This document shows positions 1 through 9,355 of a stretch of DNA of 64,000 nucleotides, piece after piece. This stretch comes from Lepidostoma basale (lineage: Eukaryota > Arthropoda > Insecta > Trichoptera > Lepidostomatidae), in contig JAHDVF020001314.1 of the NCBI GenBank assembly GCA_022606425.2, positions 310,001 to 374,000 on the forward strand, in the 5' to 3' direction. A program made the translations under genes and the position numbers. The notes below the pieces were generated by a model, which saw only the letters and a program-made list of their open reading frames with translations, was not told the DNA's origin and ran no database searches. The first letter of the stretch is position 1; the number at the start of each line of letters is the position of its first letter.

Positions 1-345
1 AAAATACTAGAGAGCCTACGATTATATACGAAAAAATATTTATAAAGAAGCATTGCGTTTGGCAAATGTGTGATATCCAGGATGTTGCCAGATGGGGGAG
101 ACAAAGAAGATGGTATTGGAAAGACCATGTGGTCAAATAATGGACGTCCAAAGACTATCACACCTTGCCATACATGGGAAACCTGATGGAAGAAAGATGT
201 CTGGAAGATCCCCCAAAAGATGGAAGGACAGCTTGGAGTCCAGATCGTTAGAGGTAGTCAGCTCTGCGCAAACAGCTCCCAGCGACCTTCGGCTAGTATC
301 AGAAGAAATTTGGACCAGGAAACAAAGTGAAGTGATGCACTTAAA
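1..345 (+). mobile_element. LINE 3' fragment, family L-C
   Basis: Broken C-terminal coding sequence of a non-LTR retrotransposon. In pieces of different frames it reads like RQRRWYWKDHV, then KMSGRSPKRWKDS, which matches the better L-C copies near 7.6, 26.9 and 59.8 kb (RQRKRYW..HVQRMD, then GRPPKRWRDSW). The 117-codon frame from 92 to 445 covers only part of it and runs into unrelated sequence. The element is cut by the window edge and has frameshifts; no AAG tail is visible. Confidence 0.6.
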
Positions 346-868
346 GTTCCTTCTTCTAAAAATTTGCAGGAAATCTAGCATCTTTGTTGATTCTTGGGAT
401 GCCACTTGGGGCATTTTAATGTGGTTGTTTCTAGTTTCTCTGTAAATTTATGGATATAACAAGTTATTTGAACCAAATAACTATTTCTTCTATGTTCGCC
501 ATACTTTGTTTTGTAAATGTTTCATTTGTCTTTTTCTTTTTTATATACTTTGTATATTATTTTTATTATTATGTTGAAAAAACTTCTTACATCATTACAG
601 CGCGAGCCAAATCGATGTAAAGGGTGAAAACAAAGAATATCAAAGGAAATATACATGGAACCTTATGAATAGGAAAAGACAGTTATTCGCTTGCTGCCTT
701 TATCGTAAGGGCATTTACGAACTCGCCATAATTGCATCCAAAGAGGTCTATCTCTTTTACAACCTCATTTAAGAGACAAATAGCTTTCAATACAGGAGAA
801 CTTCGAAGGGCCTCTGTGCGGCAATTTGGGGCTGTGCGCCAATATACAACACTAACTTTAAAAAAATT
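346..868. other. No gene recognised; small dispersed repeat at 586-640
   Basis: AT-rich sequence with no credible coding signal. Bases 586-640 (ending in AAATCGATGTAAAGGGTG) match the reverse complement of 34538-34585, so this piece is a dispersed repeat of unknown class. Confidence 0.5.
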
Positions 869-874
869 AAAATC

Positions 875-922
875 AAATATCATACATGTTTCGGACAACC
901 CGGTCCTTCCTCAGTGATATTT
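875..922 (-). ncRNA. Hammerhead-ribozyme-like motif (best copy)
   Basis: Read on the minus strand from 922 to 875: stem I strand AAATATCA, core CTGAGGA, one extra A, stem II GGAC/GTCC with loop CGGGTT, then GAAA, self-complementary CATG, TA as the U-H cleavage site, and the matching stem I strand TGATATTT (8 perfect pairs). The order and the core residues follow the hammerhead consensus. Two departures: one extra base between the core and stem II, and a stem III that is only the palindrome CATG, so it could act only as a dimer. Short-stem-III hammerheads are known from Penelope-like retroelements. Activity is inferred. Confidence 0.55.
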
Positions 923-1073
923 AAAGATATCTAAAATGTTATAAAATTGTTTACAAATATGATCATATTTGATATACAATATCAAAACTGATCATACTTG
1001 TAAACAATTATTTAATATTTTAAATATCTTCGGAATATCACTGAGGAAGGACCGGGTTCTCCGAAACATGTAT
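884..1073. repeat. Foldback with two hammerhead-like motifs facing each other
   Basis: An imperfect inverted repeat with arms of about 85 bases centred near 978. Each arm ends in the core and GAAACATGTA. The plus-strand motif is at 1041-1072 (CTGAGGA at 1041, GAAA at 1063); its stem II keeps three pairs (GGA/TCC) and its stem I is lost. The left arm is the better minus-strand copy. Confidence 0.7.
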
Positions 1074-1139
1074 GTTTCGGTCAAAGTATATAAAAAACAA
1101 AAAGACAAACAAATTAATATTGACTACATTTTAAGCTGT

Positions 1140-1305
1140 CGATTCTCAAGACATGTGATAGGTAGTTAAACTATCGCCTTTTTTTTTTGTCACGTGAATC
1201 CTACCAGACCAGAGGCAGCGCGAATTATTTTTCACAACGTCATCGTCGGAAATCGAATCCGGGACCTTCGGTGTGGACGTCTCTGTCGCCACTCTGTCAC
1301 GAAAG
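1140..1305 (-). mobile_element. SINE-S copy, tRNA-derived
   Basis: On the minus strand a box A-like TGACAGAGTGGC is followed by a damaged box B (GGATTCGATTTC), then the SINE-S body and the 3' region GGCGATAG...ACTACCTATCACATGT. The same 3' end occurs at 34397-34525. A run of A on this strand (T run near 1184) interrupts the 3' region. Confidence 0.65.
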
Positions 1306-1599
1306 TCGTGAATGTGAAATATTCTTGCAGTTTTTTGAGCGGCTTCAATTTTTAGACTTGTGCTCCATTTAGTATGAAAAAGCTCGTGTTGTAGCGAGCA
1401 ATGAATAATCATTGTGAGTAATATATCAAGCCGCGGTGAAAACGGGTTGGTATCTTATCGCCAGTATTATTGTTGGATTTCCAGATAAAAATACATTATC
1501 TAATGTGCTTCAAAGAAAATTCTGCATAGTAATGAGAGTGCAAATGTCTAATTATAATCTTTACAGGGCAGTGAATTCTCACAGTTAATTTTTTTTTTA

Positions 1600-1983
1600 A
1601 CTAAACTAACTTACCATCACGCCGTCTCCCCGAAGGGGTAGGCAGAAAGAATGGACTGCCACACCTTTCTTTCCTGACATATTTCTCTCGCTTCCTCAAC
1701 ATTCATACATCGTGTCATGCACGCGCGTAGATTTTTCTGACTCCTCACATGACCAACATTCAATATTTGATTTATTTGATCGTGCCACGTTTTCCTCGAT
1801 CTTCCTCTAATTCTGGTTCCATTTACATCATTAACATATAATTTTTTTACCATTCTTTTTTCATTCATTCTTTCCATATGTCCAAACCATCTTAATGATC
1901 CTTTCATTATTTTGTTCATGACACCATCATTCGCACCGCATTCACTTCTTATATTTTCATTCGACACTGTATCATACACAGAT
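1600..1983 (-). mobile_element. LINE 3' end, L-A1
   Basis: A 5'-truncated copy. The minus-strand frame 1617-1979 (120 codons) is open to its proper stop and carries SECGANDGVMNKIMKGS, RWFGHMERM, GRSRKTWHDQINQ and ends SAYPFGETA. The 3' hairpin CCCCTTCGGGG and a degraded TTAG tail follow at 1600-1635. No clear target duplication was found. Confidence 0.85.
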
Positions 1984-1984
1984 T

Positions 1985-2265
1985 CTTCTTCTATTCTTCT
2001 ATTCTTGTTCTTTGATGGCTCAAATCGAGCCTTGGCCTCTATCAGTCTTCACTTCCAAGTACTTCTGTGACCTACCTTCCGATCTCTCATTTGTAGAATC
2101 ATAGTTGCGCAACGTCCTTCCTTACCTCATCCTCCTATCGAAATCTAGGCCTACCTACCTTTCTCTTTCCACCTGGATGTCCCTCAAGGGTTCTCTTTGG
2201 TACCCAAGACGATGGCATTCTTTCCTTATTTAGACTACTTATTTGGACACAAAATGGTGTAACAA
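1985..2265 (-). mobile_element. Degraded LINE 3' end, L-H
   Basis: Minus-strand sequence gives, across frameshifts, a GKRKVGRPRFRWEDEV-like stretch, then RDRK and SKNKN, and ends in an AGAAGAATAGAAG tail at about 1985-2005. This is the layout of a LINE C-terminus (basic stretch, W-x-x-D, tail), but the family matches no other copy in the window. Confidence 0.4.
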
Positions 2266-2329
2266 AGATAAAACAACAACATGAAACCAAAAAATCATAC
2301 ATATCAGAAGGAACCGAAATATGTCGACG

Positions 2330-2560
2330 TCAGCGAGGCAGTACTCTTTCCAGAATTTGCAATATTTTTTTTATGAATACTGACACTGAAAATGTCCAAA
2401 TCCGAGACGATTAGATTCAACGTCCGAATTGCTCTTCCTACTAGCATCACCAAAGGCAGGTTGCTTCTGCGTGACGGAGCAAAGAACAATTGTTGTCGGC
2501 GCTGTCGCAGGTAATTATCAGGAACAAAAAGATCTATTTGCTCCAGATGACAGATCCAGA
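2330..2560 (-). mobile_element. LINE C-terminal fragment, J2
   Basis: The minus-strand frame includes LFVPDNYLRQRRQQLFF, then GRAIRTLN and DLDIFSVS. These match the J2 copies at 29.9 and 33.4 kb (VPDR.LRQRQHRLFYLP, GRAIS, EIDVFHIS). This is the terminal region of a CR1/Jockey-type element after the reverse transcriptase domain. No GATTT tail remains. Confidence 0.6.
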
Positions 2561-2565
2561 AACAA

Positions 2566-2877
2566 TGCGTTGCCAAGCTTGCCCTTTCGCCAGCTTCGCT
2601 CATGCAACCCCTAGGCCTGCCCCTCACTCTAACCTAATCTTATTTTATTCTTTATTTATTGTAGGGTGACATACAATTATTGTTAATACACGTACAAATG
2701 AACAAGTATACAGTTAAATAAAGACATAGAAGGTTACCCGCCGCTTACCCGAAGCTGTTATAGGACGCAGCGGCGCCTTTTCGTCAGCTTCGCTCATACA
2801 ATCCCTAGACCCACCCCCATCCACGCGGGACTCTCATTAGCTAGAGGATGCACCATTCCAGAAAAAAAGCAATAGGA
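2566..2877 (+). repeat. Repeat K, copy 1
   Basis: Shares with 43790-44755 and 46395-46620 a core with AGACATAGAAGGTTACCC, GAAGCTGTTATAGGACGCAG and CTTCGCTCA, followed by GATGCACCATTCCAGAAAAA. The core is richer in G and C than its flanks. Class unknown; no ends or coding sequence recognised. An L-A1 copy interrupts it at 2888. Confidence 0.7.
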
Positions 2878-2887
2878 AATACTGTAT

Positions 2888-3540
2888 CTAACTAACTAAC
2901 TAACTAACCATCACGCCGTCTCCCCGAAGGGGTAGGCAGAAAGAATGGACTGCCACACTTTTCTTTCCTGACACGTTTCTCTCGTTTCCTCAAGATTCAT
3001 ACATCGTGTCATGCACGCGCGTCGATTTCTCTGAATCCTCACATGGCCGACATTGAATATTTGATTTATTTGATCGTGTCACGTTTTTCTCGGTCTTCCT
3101 CTATTTCTGGTTCCATTTACGTCGTTAAAATATTTTTTTCCATTCTTTCTTCATTCATTATTTCCATATGTCCAAACCATCTTAATGATTCTTTCATAAT
3201 TTTGTTCATAACACCATCATTCGCACCGCATTCACTTCTTATATTTTCATTCGACACTCTATTATACACAGAGTATCCACACATTCGTCTAAGAGATCTC
3301 ATTTTACTGCATTTATTCTACTTTCATCATTCTTTTGCCAGTTCCATGCTTCGCTTCCATACATAAGGGTCGGTAGAAGAGCACCATTGTGCACTGCCAT
3401 TCTAGCTTTTTTGGATAGGTTTTTGTTTGCAATGACAACTTTAAGTGCACCATTAACTTTTTTGCCTGCCACAACCCTTCTTTCAATATCCCTCTCCACT
3501 CGCCCATCTCTTGTAAACATACTACCTAAATATCTAATAT
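2888..3540 (-). mobile_element. L-A1 insertion with 10-bp target duplication
   Basis: AATACTGTAT occurs at 2878-2887 and again at 3541-3550, exactly flanking a 653-bp L-A1 copy. On the minus strand it starts inside the post-RT region (YLGSMFTRDGRVERDIERR), continues through HNGALLPTLMYGSEAWNWQK and NKIMKESLRWFGHM, and ends in the CCCCTTCGGGG hairpin and five TTAG units. Frameshifts break the coding sequence near 3300 and after 3117. The host is repeat K. Confidence 0.9.
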
Positions 3541-3550
3541 AATACTGTAT

Positions 3551-4418
3551 AAATACTATATCTAATTTCATTTAATTGCTCTATTCAAGCCAACCATTTT
3601 TAAAATGTGTTTTAATTATTAATTTGTGACTTTTTAATACTTGTCACCTTTGTAATGGTCAGCCTTCAATTATTCACGCATTAGTATGCCATACACGCTG
3701 ATCATATTAAATGTTCTTACAACTGTCTAACGATTATTTTAATTGAATTGCGTTATTTTGTACACGTGTATGAGGATTGAATCACAATCGTTAAGCATAT
3801 TAAATAAACTTTTGACTAACTGTTGCTTGAAAAATGATGTGAATTTTAAATAAAATTAAAAATGTTCACTTTTAGTTGGATATGTCCACACACTGGGAGA
3901 ACGTTTCCATGGGGTGGTTGCCACAAACCTAACCCCCTCTATATAATAAATTTCATACTTAGGTGGGTAGCCACTGTGACGGCCGAAAAAATACGTGATT
4001 TTCATGATTTTTTGACCGCGATAATGAAGAAATATGGAGATTGTGTTTTTTATATTTTATAAAGTGTATATTTAATAAAGTTTTTTTAATTTTTTTATTG
4101 AAAAATATCAAACAATAATAAAGTTATCAGCGTTTCTGTAGAGGCTTAAAAAAATTCTACCTCCATGGTCGCATCAGAAACAAAATAAATTAAAGTTCAT
4201 TATAATTTGTATGAAAGTAGTTATCGTTTAGCGTAGCCTGTTTTTTTTTTTTTGATTTATCACAAAATCGCGACCGATTAAATTTTTTTCATTTTAGCAC
4301 CCTTTTTGCATTCAAGCAGTCTTAAAAAAAGTGTAAATTTTCAAAATCTGCTACGTTTAACAATTACGACTATAATGACAAATAAAACAAACAAAATAAA
4401 TTGCTCGAGTTATCGAGA
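3551..4418. other. No recognised gene or repeat
   Basis: AT-rich. A 66-codon frame at 3862-4062 has no motif I know and no support beyond being open. Confidence 0.4.
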
Positions 4419-4420
4419 GT

Positions 4421-4735
4421 AAGGGTGCCTGTCCACCGGAGCGGAGCAAGGGAGTAATGCGGAGGGGAGTTGCGGACTGTGTCTGTCCATAGACGCGGAG
4501 CTAGATAGCGGAGCGGATTTGCGGACTGTGTTATTCAATACACAGAGCTAGGCCGCGAGTCCGCTTCCCCGCTCCGCGTCCTCGCTCCGCATCCCGGTTT
4601 TGTATGAATTTTTAAACTAGTTCACAACTCCCTGTCCACTGAAGAGGAGCGGAGATTTTATGCAATTCTATTGGTGGATTTTTACCTCGCTCACCGCTCC
4701 GCCACCTAGCTCCGCTCCGGTGGACAGGCACCCTT
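4421..4735. mobile_element. GC-rich MITE with 27-bp perfect inverted ends
   Basis: AAGGGTGCCTGTCCACCGGA and seven further bases at 4421-4447 are repeated exactly in inverse at 4709-4735. The inside is full of GCGGAG / CTCCGC words in both directions, so the whole element can fold. GC content is far above the surroundings. No coding capacity. The flanks GT and AC extend the palindrome; a direct target duplication is not clear, so the superfamily is open. Confidence 0.85.
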
Positions 4736-4737
4736 AC

Positions 4738-4762
4738 AGAGACGGCGTGATGGTTAGTTTAA
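4738..4762 (+). mobile_element. Tip of an L-A 3' end
   Basis: AGAGACGGCGTGATGGTTAG, the last bases of L-A or SINE-T, abuts the right end of the MITE. The rest of the copy is absent on the other side of the MITE. Confidence 0.6.
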
Positions 4763-4783
4763 TTTGAAACACAGTTTTTGTAC

Positions 4784-4927
4784 GTATCACAATTTATTTC
4801 AATAAGATTGTCGCGACAGCTGTTTCTCCAACCTATGTTGGTATCATAAGGTGTTACAACCTGGTGATGCCAATATATATTGGCGAAATAGCGGTCGCGA
4901 AAATCTCATTAAAATAAATTGTGATAC
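4784..4927. repeat. Foldback with hammerhead-like arms
   Basis: GTATCACAATTTATT at 4784 returns in inverse at 4927; the arms match at about 31 of the first 34 bases. The plus arm reads CTGGTGA, T, GCCAA/TTGGC hairpin, GAAA at 4861-4887. The minus arm reads CTTATGA, T, ACCAAC..GTTGGA, GAAA, CAGCTG, TC. Both cores carry a substitution (CTGGTGA, CTTATGA), so activity is unlikely. Confidence 0.6.
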
Positions 4928-5249
4928 ATTTAATAAGTTGGAAACCTATGGGTTTGTATTGGAGAGATTAAAGGAAACGTGTTTATTTCTGAGAACTCGT
5001 GCTGCTGTGTTAGAGTGGCTATAACTAGATAACCTTTGTTCTTACTATTATACATTTTATTATGTACGAGGGCATGCGTAGATGGAATTTAAATTTATGT
5101 AGATATTCTGAACATTTACCTAGTTAACAATTTCAGCTAACACAAATATATATTACTCGTATATTATCCCTAGAACATGCGAGAGAATTTCCGTAAACTT
5201 CTTGCGCTCTGGTGAAATAACGAATATTTATAACGATGAATCATTGACG
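4928..5249. other. No recognised feature
   Basis: AT-rich sequence with no open frame of note, no repeat partner seen in the window. Confidence 0.4.
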
Positions 5250-5368
5250 TCTTTGTGGCAGAGTGGCAAGAGCTCTGACTTCAATACCGATGGTTCCCGG
5301 TTCGAATCGATTGTTACACTGTCTTTGGTCTGGTGTAGAATTCACGTGACAATAAAATGGCGATAGAT
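5250..5368 (+). mobile_element. SINE-S copy with both Pol III boxes
   Basis: Box A TGGCAGAGTGG at 5256-5266 and box B GGTTCGAATCG at 5299-5309 (last base off consensus) are spaced as in a tRNA. A body GTCTGGTGTAGAATTCACGT and the 3' end AATAAAATGGCGATAGAT follow. The tRNA-like head and non-tRNA body define a tRNA-derived SINE; it is not a tRNA gene because the acceptor stem does not close. Confidence 0.75.
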
Positions 5369-5418
5369 TTGATGAAATTTGTTATGTTTGTTTAAGTGGT
5401 TCTCTAGATGATTTAGAC

Positions 5419-6122
5419 CAGTGGTTCCCAAACTTTTTTGTCTCGTGCAGACCCCCTATTTTGGTAATGTTGTTTTTTTCACAAATTCACATTTTACTAT
5501 AAAATGAATTTGAATCAGACACAGAGCAAAATTAGGCCAATAGAAAAATAATCTGGAATTCGTTGTCGACCTTTTTTTTGCTCATTCGTGATCCGATTTT
5601 CACAAATGAGCAAAAAAAAGTTCGACAACGAATTCTAGGGTTTGTCACGGATATTTTTCATTGACGACCTTTTCTTTGCTTATTTAGAAAAAAAACTATT
5701 GTCGCGGCTGGCCCGTTTTAATAAATCAGCAAAAAAGAAGGTCGAGAACGAATTCTAGGGTTTTCACGGATATTTTTTATTTTAGACCTTTTTCTTTTGC
5801 TCATTTAGAAAAATCGAATGTCGCGGCTGGCCCGATTTAAAACAAAAAGCGTCGATAATGAATTCTAGGGTTATTTAGAAAAATCGAGTGCGGCTGGCCC
5901 GTTTTTCAAAAAAAAAGGTCGACAACGAAAAATATCCGTTATTATTTTTTATAACTTCCATAGTAATAAAAAAGTGTCACATTTTTTTCATTTTATATTA
6001 AACCTTGCACAGACCCCCTGACGTTGTTCAAGGACCCCCAAATCAATATTAATTTTTCACGGACCCCCTGAGTAATCCCAGTGATCTCTGGGGGTACGTA
6101 CGGACCACTTTGGGAACCACTG
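5419..6122. mobile_element. Non-autonomous hAT element (hAT1)
   Basis: CAGTGGTTCCCAAACT at 5419 and its inverse AGTTTGGGAACCACTG-like end at 6122 (one mismatch in 16) are typical hAT ends. Flanks ATTTAGAC (5411-5418) and GTTTAGAT (6123-6130) are an 8-bp duplication matching at 6 positions, both of form nTnnnnAn. 704 bp, no transposase. Runs of ACCCCC sit near both ends. Confidence 0.85.
5560..5940. repeat. Internal ~120-bp tandem and inverted repeat of hAT1
   Basis: Three degenerate units each carry GAATTCTAGGGTT, a T-rich GACCTTTTT stretch, GCTCATTTAGAAAAA and GCGGCTGGCCCG. The first unit is preceded by an inverted copy (GAATTCGTTGTCGACC at about 5558 versus GGTCGACAACGAATTC form later), so the array starts with a hairpin. 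Confidence 0.75.
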
Positions 6123-6193
6123 GTTTAGATTCACAATTGGACCCAGAGGCCGCTAGTTAATTATAAAATCTTCAATTTGGGTAGAAATAATAA

Positions 6194-6229
6194 CTCGGTG
6201 ATTCTTCATTATCATGAAGAATCACTGAG
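6194..6229. repeat. 16-bp hairpin
   Basis: CTCGGTGATTCTTCAT pairs with ATGAAGAATCACTGAG across the loop TATC, one mismatch. No T run follows and no gene is near, so I give it no function. Confidence 0.6.
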
Positions 6230-6387
6230 TGGTGTCCATGATGAAACCTAATTCCCTTGGATTAAGAGCTAAGTGTTCTGACCCTTATATCATTAGGAGG
6301 ATGTTTTAAATGAATGTCATTTAAGGAAAATTTTATAAAATTTAAAATGAATATTGTCGAAAAATTTAATGTGAATATCTCTTGACC

Positions 6388-6945
6388 CAGATGTAGAGAT
6401 GAGATGCAGAATTGAGGCAGCAAGAGCTAGGTTTAATAAAATGAAATCACTCTTCTGCTATGATAACATAAACTTGAAACTCCGCCAGAGAATCATCAAA
6501 TGCTATCTGTGGTCTGTTTTATTGTACGGGTGTGAAACTTGGACCCTGAAAGTTAACTAAATGAACAGACTGGAAGCATTTGAAATGTGGCTCCATCGCC
6601 GAATGCTCAGAGTTCCCTGGATAGACATGGTTACCAATACCGAAGTCCTGAGGCGAACTAGAGTTGAAAGGGGATTTTTATCAACTATCAAGTTTCGAAA
6701 GATCTCACATTTGGGTCATATACTGCGTGGGGAAAAGTACCACCTTCTCCAACTGATATTGGAGGGGAATGTTGAGGGACGCCGAGGGCCCGGAAGGAGA
6801 CAAATGTCCTGGCTGCGAAACGTGAGGGAGTGGACCGGCATCCGAAGTGTGGAGGAGCTGTTCCAAGCGGCGCAGGACAGGGACAGGTTCGCCGAGGTGA
6901 TCGCCAACGTTGGGGAGAACCGACAGGGCACTTGAAGAAGAAGAA
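6388..6945 (+). pseudogene. LINE C-terminal region, L-D (best coding copy)
   Basis: The last ~180 codons of a non-LTR retrotransposon polyprotein. The frame runs from DVEMRCRIEAARARF through LYGCETWTLKV, has one in-frame stop (about 6559), then continues as the 124-codon frame 6561-6935 with MLRVPWIDMVTNTEVLRR, KISHLGHILRG, GRRGPGRRQMSW and AAQDRDRF. It stops in GQGT and a GAAGAAGAA tail. This is the region after the reverse transcriptase palm; the catalytic domain itself is missing through 5' truncation. Confidence 0.8.
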
Positions 6946-7312
6946 TGTGAATATTTTGAAGAGAAATGATGTATTATTTTAGCGCAAATCAAAGAAAACT
7001 GAATCCAAAGGATAATGTATTATTTATATGATTTAGAGTTCCTTGCGAGAAGTTGAAAGTTTGATACTAATCCCACCATTAACTAAATTGTTTCTGGCTC
7101 CAGGAGTGAAGGATAATAATAGTATAAAGCTTTCAATGAGTAAAATATTTCCAAGCTCAAGCGTAAGTTGATCCTTGTTTGAAATTGAAGTTCTTATCTT
7201 GAGGAACTAAGAATTGTCAAAATTTTGATAAAGTACTTTCTTAAAGTAAAATATATCAACCGTAATAGATAAAATATTTCGAAAATTCGAGGATAATTAA
7301 AAATACCAACTA
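6946..7312. other. No recognised feature
   Basis: AT-rich, no open frame of note. Confidence 0.4.
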
Positions 7313-7945
7313 ATCATCACGCCGTCTCCCCGAAGCGGTACGCAGAAAGCAAGCACTTTTCTTTCCACTTCTCTCGCTTTCTCAACATTCTTATAAAATG
7401 TCACGCACCCACGTCGATTTCTGCGACTCCTCACGTGGTCGACATTCAATATTTGATTTATTTGATCGAGTTACGTTTTAGGCTTCGGTGGTATCAGGCT
7501 GTCTCAAGGATATAATATCATATTATTATAATTATAGTGTGACAAAAGACAAAAGACACCCGTACAAGAAAAACAAGTACGGGTGGCAGAGATGAGGACG
7601 CTGAGGATGATAGCAGGAAAGAATATTCGCGATAGGGTGAGGAACACGGCCATCCGCGAGATCTGCAAGGTGAAGGATGTCGTGAGATGGGGCAGACAAC
7701 GCAAAAGATACTGGAATGCGCACGTGCAGAGGATGGATCCCACCAGAATCCCACACGCTGTGGCGCATCAGATTCCTGCCGGCTGCCGTCCCCCCGAAGA
7801 GATGGAGAGATAGCTGGAAGTCAACCTCCCAAGAGAGGCCAGCCTGATTTCAGGAACAGACCAAAGGTCTATAAGAAGAAGAAGAAGAAGAAATGTTACG
7901 TTTTCCTCGACACTTATCTATTTCTAGTTCCATTTTTTTGAAAAA
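7313..7945 (-). mobile_element. L-A1 copy split by an L-C insertion
   Basis: The 3' end with hairpin variant CCCCGAAGCGG is at 7313-7340. The copy runs to 7479 and resumes at 7895 (ACGTTTTCCTCGAC...ATTTCTAGTTCCATTT). The two halves join in register once 7480-7904 is removed. Coding sequence is badly decayed and the copy stops at about 7945. Confidence 0.75.
7480..7894 (+). mobile_element. L-C insertion inside L-A1, 10-bp duplication
   Basis: GTTACGTTTT at 7470-7479 and 7895-7904 flanks this 415-bp copy. The frame 7583-7813 reads MRTLRMIAGKNIRDRVRN, DVVRWGRQRKRYWNAHVQRMD and HQIPAG, then shifts into the KRGQPDFRNRPK end and a GAAGAAG tail. It dates L-C activity after this L-A copy. Confidence 0.9.
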
Positions 7946-8690
7946 ATATTTTATAAAAACAAAAATATTTCACAATAGTACTCATAATGCAAACAAAAAC
8001 TCAAATCTGTCACTATGACGTTGGGCTTTAGTTCACATTTGCGCCACCGCCAACATACGTTTGTGGATCTATAGTCGTGTCATAAAGTTTCGAGTTTTTA
8101 ATAAAGCACCCGCAGCGTAGTTAATACTCATAAAACATTGACGTCAATTTTTATTTTACCGCGAAAAAGTGTCTATAATAATGGATAAACACAAACAAGT
8201 CGTACTTTCAATTGAACAACCCCTGCCAACATGACATGAAATGTATGACGCTATCAACACGTGCGTCTTACTAAGCAAATAGGTATATATAAGCGCATAT
8301 AGCACAGTTTTAATTTTTTTACATTTTTTTTATGTTTTCGGATTAATCGGGAAATCGATTATACGGGATTTTTTTTCACCATCCATCCAGGAAAATCAGA
8401 GTGTATTGTATTATTCAAAAAAAAAATCTATTCAGGGTAAACTCACGCATTACTTTTGTCACACAATAATTATAATAAAGAACGAGGAATATCTGAAAAT
8501 GTTTTCGTTTCTTAATTACATTTAAGTCTTCAGTCTGCCCTAATTAAAAACTGTTTTAGTCCGCTATCATTATCACTAGGCTACGTAAACAAACAAGTGA
8601 AATATGTCTCGACATTTTGTTTATTCATATAACAAAAAAGTTTTAAAATACAACACATAAAAGGCAGCCCATAAAAACAATTATTAAATT
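7946..8690. other. No recognised gene
   Basis: AT-rich sequence without repeat partners noticed in the window and without a credible frame. Confidence 0.4.
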
Positions 8691-9232
8691 TATAGTTCTC
8701 AGATAATTAAAATTATAAGTCTGTGATTATAGCTGTGGCGATGAGGTTCGCAACCCATCACACCGCGTCTCCCGCGGAGCGAAAAGAGAAGGATGGAGTG
8801 CCGCATCAGTAAAAGTGTGACAGTCCATTCTTTCTGCCTACCCTTTCGGGGAGACGGCGTGATGGTTAGTTAGTTAGTTAGTTAGTTAGTGATTATAGTT
8901 CTAATATTAAAATAATAGTTCTGAGATAATTAGAATTGTAGTTTTGAGAAAATTCAAATTAAGGTTCCGAGGTATTAAGATTTTGGTATTGTTCTGAGAA
9001 TCTGTAATAATTAGAATTATAGTTCTGAGTACAAAGAAATTATAGTTTTGAGATAATTAGAATTATAGTTCTGAGAATATTAAAATTATAACTCTGAGAT
9101 AATTAAAATTAGAGTTCTGAGATTATTAAAATTATTATTTTGAAATAATTAGAATTGTATTTCTAGGATTATTAATATTAGAGTTCTAAAAAAATTAAAA
9201 TTATAATTTTGTGAATATTAAAATAATACTAA
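8691..9232. repeat. Degenerate 23-bp minisatellite
   Basis: Units of the form GTTCTGAGATAATTAGAATTATA (varied at several positions) run head to tail. Eight consecutive units of exactly 23 bases can be read at about 9050-9232; the left part is more decayed. A SINE-T interrupts the array at 8733-8888. Confidence 0.85.
8733..8888 (+). mobile_element. SINE-T, complete copy, 10-bp duplication
   Basis: GTGATTATAG at 8723-8732 and 8889-8898 flanks 156 bp. The 5' half starts CTGTGGCGATGAGGTTCGC and holds CCGCGTCTCCCGCGG. The 3' half, from about CAGTCCATTCTTTCTGCC, is the L-A1 3' end with hairpin CCCTTTCGGGG and TTAG units. Copy 27945-28101 has the same 5' start and nearly the same length, so the 5' end is real and not a random truncation. 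It has no coding capacity and would need L-A enzyme to move. Confidence 0.85.
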
Positions 9233-9355
9233 CTAACTAACAGCTAACCATCACACCGTCTTTCCAAAAGGGTGGGCAGAAAGAATGGGCAGACACACTT
9301 TTCTTTCCAGACATATTTCTCTCGCTTCCTCAACATGCATACATCGTGTCATGCA
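9233..9355 (-). mobile_element. L-A1 3' end, left half of a head-to-head pair
   Basis: Minus-strand L-A1 tail and terminal ~120 bases, ending at the point where a plus-strand L-A1 begins (ATTCAATGCAGTAGAAATG). Both 3' tails point outward. Confidence 0.8.

Noticed and set aside
5250..5320. tRNA gene
   Set aside because: Boxes A and B are present but the acceptor stem does not close and the 3' body is that of a repeated SINE.
8733..8750. Pol III boxes A (TGGCGATGAGG) and B (GGTTCGCAACC) in SINE-T
   Set aside because: The two words overlap or nearly so, while a real promoter needs about 30-60 bases between them.
8860..8890. Telomere-type repeats
   Set aside because: The unit is TTAG, not TTAGG, it is very short and always follows an L-A or SINE-T end.
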